Assembly (NCBI RefSeq): GCF_023094165.1
Contig: NZ_JALMDK010000015.1
Coordinates: forward strand, 1 to 64,000
Origin: Crossiella sp. S99.2
Lineage (GTDB): Bacteria; Actinomycetota; Actinomycetes; Mycobacteriales; Pseudonocardiaceae
Direction of reading: 5' to 3'
DNA length: 64,000 bases
This document shows positions 63,358 to 64,000 of this stretch, piece after piece. The notes below the pieces were generated by a model. That model did not search any database. It was not told the origin of the DNA and was given only the letters and a program-made list of their open reading frames with translations. The position numbers and the translations under genes are program-made. Each line of letters begins with the position of its first letter. The stretch's first letter is position 1.

Positions 63358-63879
63358 GTGGCCATGGTCCGAGAAGTCGCCGACGAACGGGACGCGCTGC
63401 TGGCGTTCCTGGCCGAACAGCGCGCCGCGCTGCGCCGCAGCGTGCTCAACCTGTCCGAGCTGACCGCCACCAGCCGCCCGCTGGTCAGCGAGCTGTCCCT
63501 GGCCGGGCTGGTCAAACACGTGGCCAGCGTGGAACGCAACTGGATCGACATCGTGCAGGGCCAGCACATCGGCGATCGCGGCCCGGTGCACGCGCTCAAC
63601 CCCGGCGAGACCGTGGCCCAGGCCCTGGCCGAACTCGCCGAGGTCGCCGCCCGCACCGAGGACCTGGTGCGCGAGCTGGACCTGGACCAGCGGGTCGACG
63701 TCGGCCTGCAGGGCCACCCGCTGGTCGCGGGCAAGGTGCGCACCGCCCGCTGGGTGCTGCTGCACCTGATTACCGAGCTGGCCAGGCACGCCGGTCACGC
63801 CGACCTGCTGCGCGAGTCCCTGGACGGCGCGACCGCCTTCGGGCTGGTCGCGGCCGCCGGGGACCCGCTGATCACCTGA
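63358..63879 (+). CDS. DinB-family / DUF664 mycothiol-type protein
   Basis: A 173-aa four-helix-bundle protein of the DinB superfamily, in which mycothiol- or bacillithiol-dependent enzymes and metal-binding proteins occur. The metal-ligand histidines would be in LAGLVKHVASVERNW near residue 53 and in LLHLITELARHAGHADLLRE near 140-145, the usual pattern. The substrate is not evident. The GTG at 63358 follows GAAGGAG; an ATG two codons later is possible. It lies on the same strand as the CDPS-like gene, 91 bases after it. Confidence 0.82.
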   Translation: MAMVREVADERDALLAFLAEQRAALRRSVLNLSELTATSRPLVSELSLAGLVKHVASVERNWIDIVQGQHIGDRGPVHALNPGETVAQALAELAEVAARTEDLVRELDLDQRVDVGLQGHPLVAGKVRTARWVLLHLITELARHAGHADLLRESLDGATAFGLVAAAGDPLIT

Positions 63880-63880
63880 G

Positions 63881-64000
63881 TCAGGCCGGTTTGCCCAGCT
63901 CCGCCAGCGCGGCGCCGTCGATCCGGTACACCGTCCACTCGTCCAAGGCCACCGCGCCCAGGGACTTGTAGAAGTCGATCGCCGGCGTGTTCCAGTCCAG
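63881..64000 (-). CDS. GNAT N-acetyltransferase, 3' end only
   Basis: The final 39 codons are present, ending TGA at 63881-63883: LDWNTPAIDFYKSLGAVALD then EWTVYRIDGAALAELGKPA. This is the C-terminal beta strand of GNAT enzymes of the diamine-acetyltransferase type (NTPAIDFYKSLGA). The rest is outside the window, so the substrate cannot be judged. One base separates its stop from that of the DinB gene. Confidence 0.8.
   Translation of the reverse strand: MDWNTPAIDFYKSLGAVALDEWTVYRIDGAALAELGKPA

Overview
The window is a 64 kb stretch of high-GC actinobacterial chromosome. GC-rich third positions, many GTG and TTG starts, WhiB proteins, coenzyme F420 genes, MtrA-MtrB-LpqB, PdtaS and a mycothiol-era sigma R/RsrA pair all point to an actinomycete, most likely of the Pseudonocardiaceae type. 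Gene content and order follow the Mycobacterium tuberculosis region from about Rv3217 to Rv3264 closely. This synteny is recalled from memory, not computed. No rRNA, tRNA or CRISPR array was seen.

Layout. 1-7.1 kb: end of an upstream gene, a Q/P/H-rich protein, GDP-mannose pyrophosphorylase with an AlkA-type glycosylase, the F420 pair fbiA-fbiB with a NUDIX gene, an M50 peptidase and whiB2. 7.2-18.3 kb: a very large membrane glycosyltransferase, a zincin-like protein, a DUF3499 protein, the mannose block (manB, Trm112-like, SIS-domain isomerase-like, manA), a cation efflux protein and an APC permease. 18.3-24.5 kb is the accessory part: an unrecognised two-gene unit, an intact TnpB gene fused by a 4-base overlap to an orphan mutL, and a large membrane protein with a hydrolase domain. 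24.6-29.5 kb: sahH, a HTH regulator, a secreted papain-like protease with a membrane-anchored partner, and tmk.

30-39.4 kb: the conserved mtrA-mtrB-lpqB-comF-hpf-secA cluster (cell-envelope signalling, ribosome hibernation, protein export). 39.5-48.4 kb: an Rv3235-like protein, a HAD protein, a lipoprotein, a SPOUT methyltransferase, a WS/DGAT-like protein, pruA and three tandem paralogous lipoproteins. 48.5-59 kb: rsgA, aroA, a PadR-HAAS pair, a SRAP peptidase-like protein, ppk2, ybaK, the sigR-rsrA thiol-stress switch with a consensus sigma R promoter, the 24-residue ribosomal protein bL37, a small biotinyl protein, pdtaS, and whiB1 with a CRP-like site. 59-64 kb: a lipid kinase, a small membrane protein, an EamA transporter divergent from a LysR regulator, a cyclodipeptide-synthase homologue that has lost its catalytic residues, a DinB protein and the end of a GNAT acetyltransferase.

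The most unusual items are the catalytically divergent cyclodipeptide-synthase homologue at 62.5-63.3 kb, the TnpB-mutL junction where a transposon end seems to supply the start of mutL, a 20-base sequence shared by two intergenic palindromes 10.6 kb apart, a conserved dyad upstream of two paralogous lipoprotein genes, and a secreted protease with an anchored partner.
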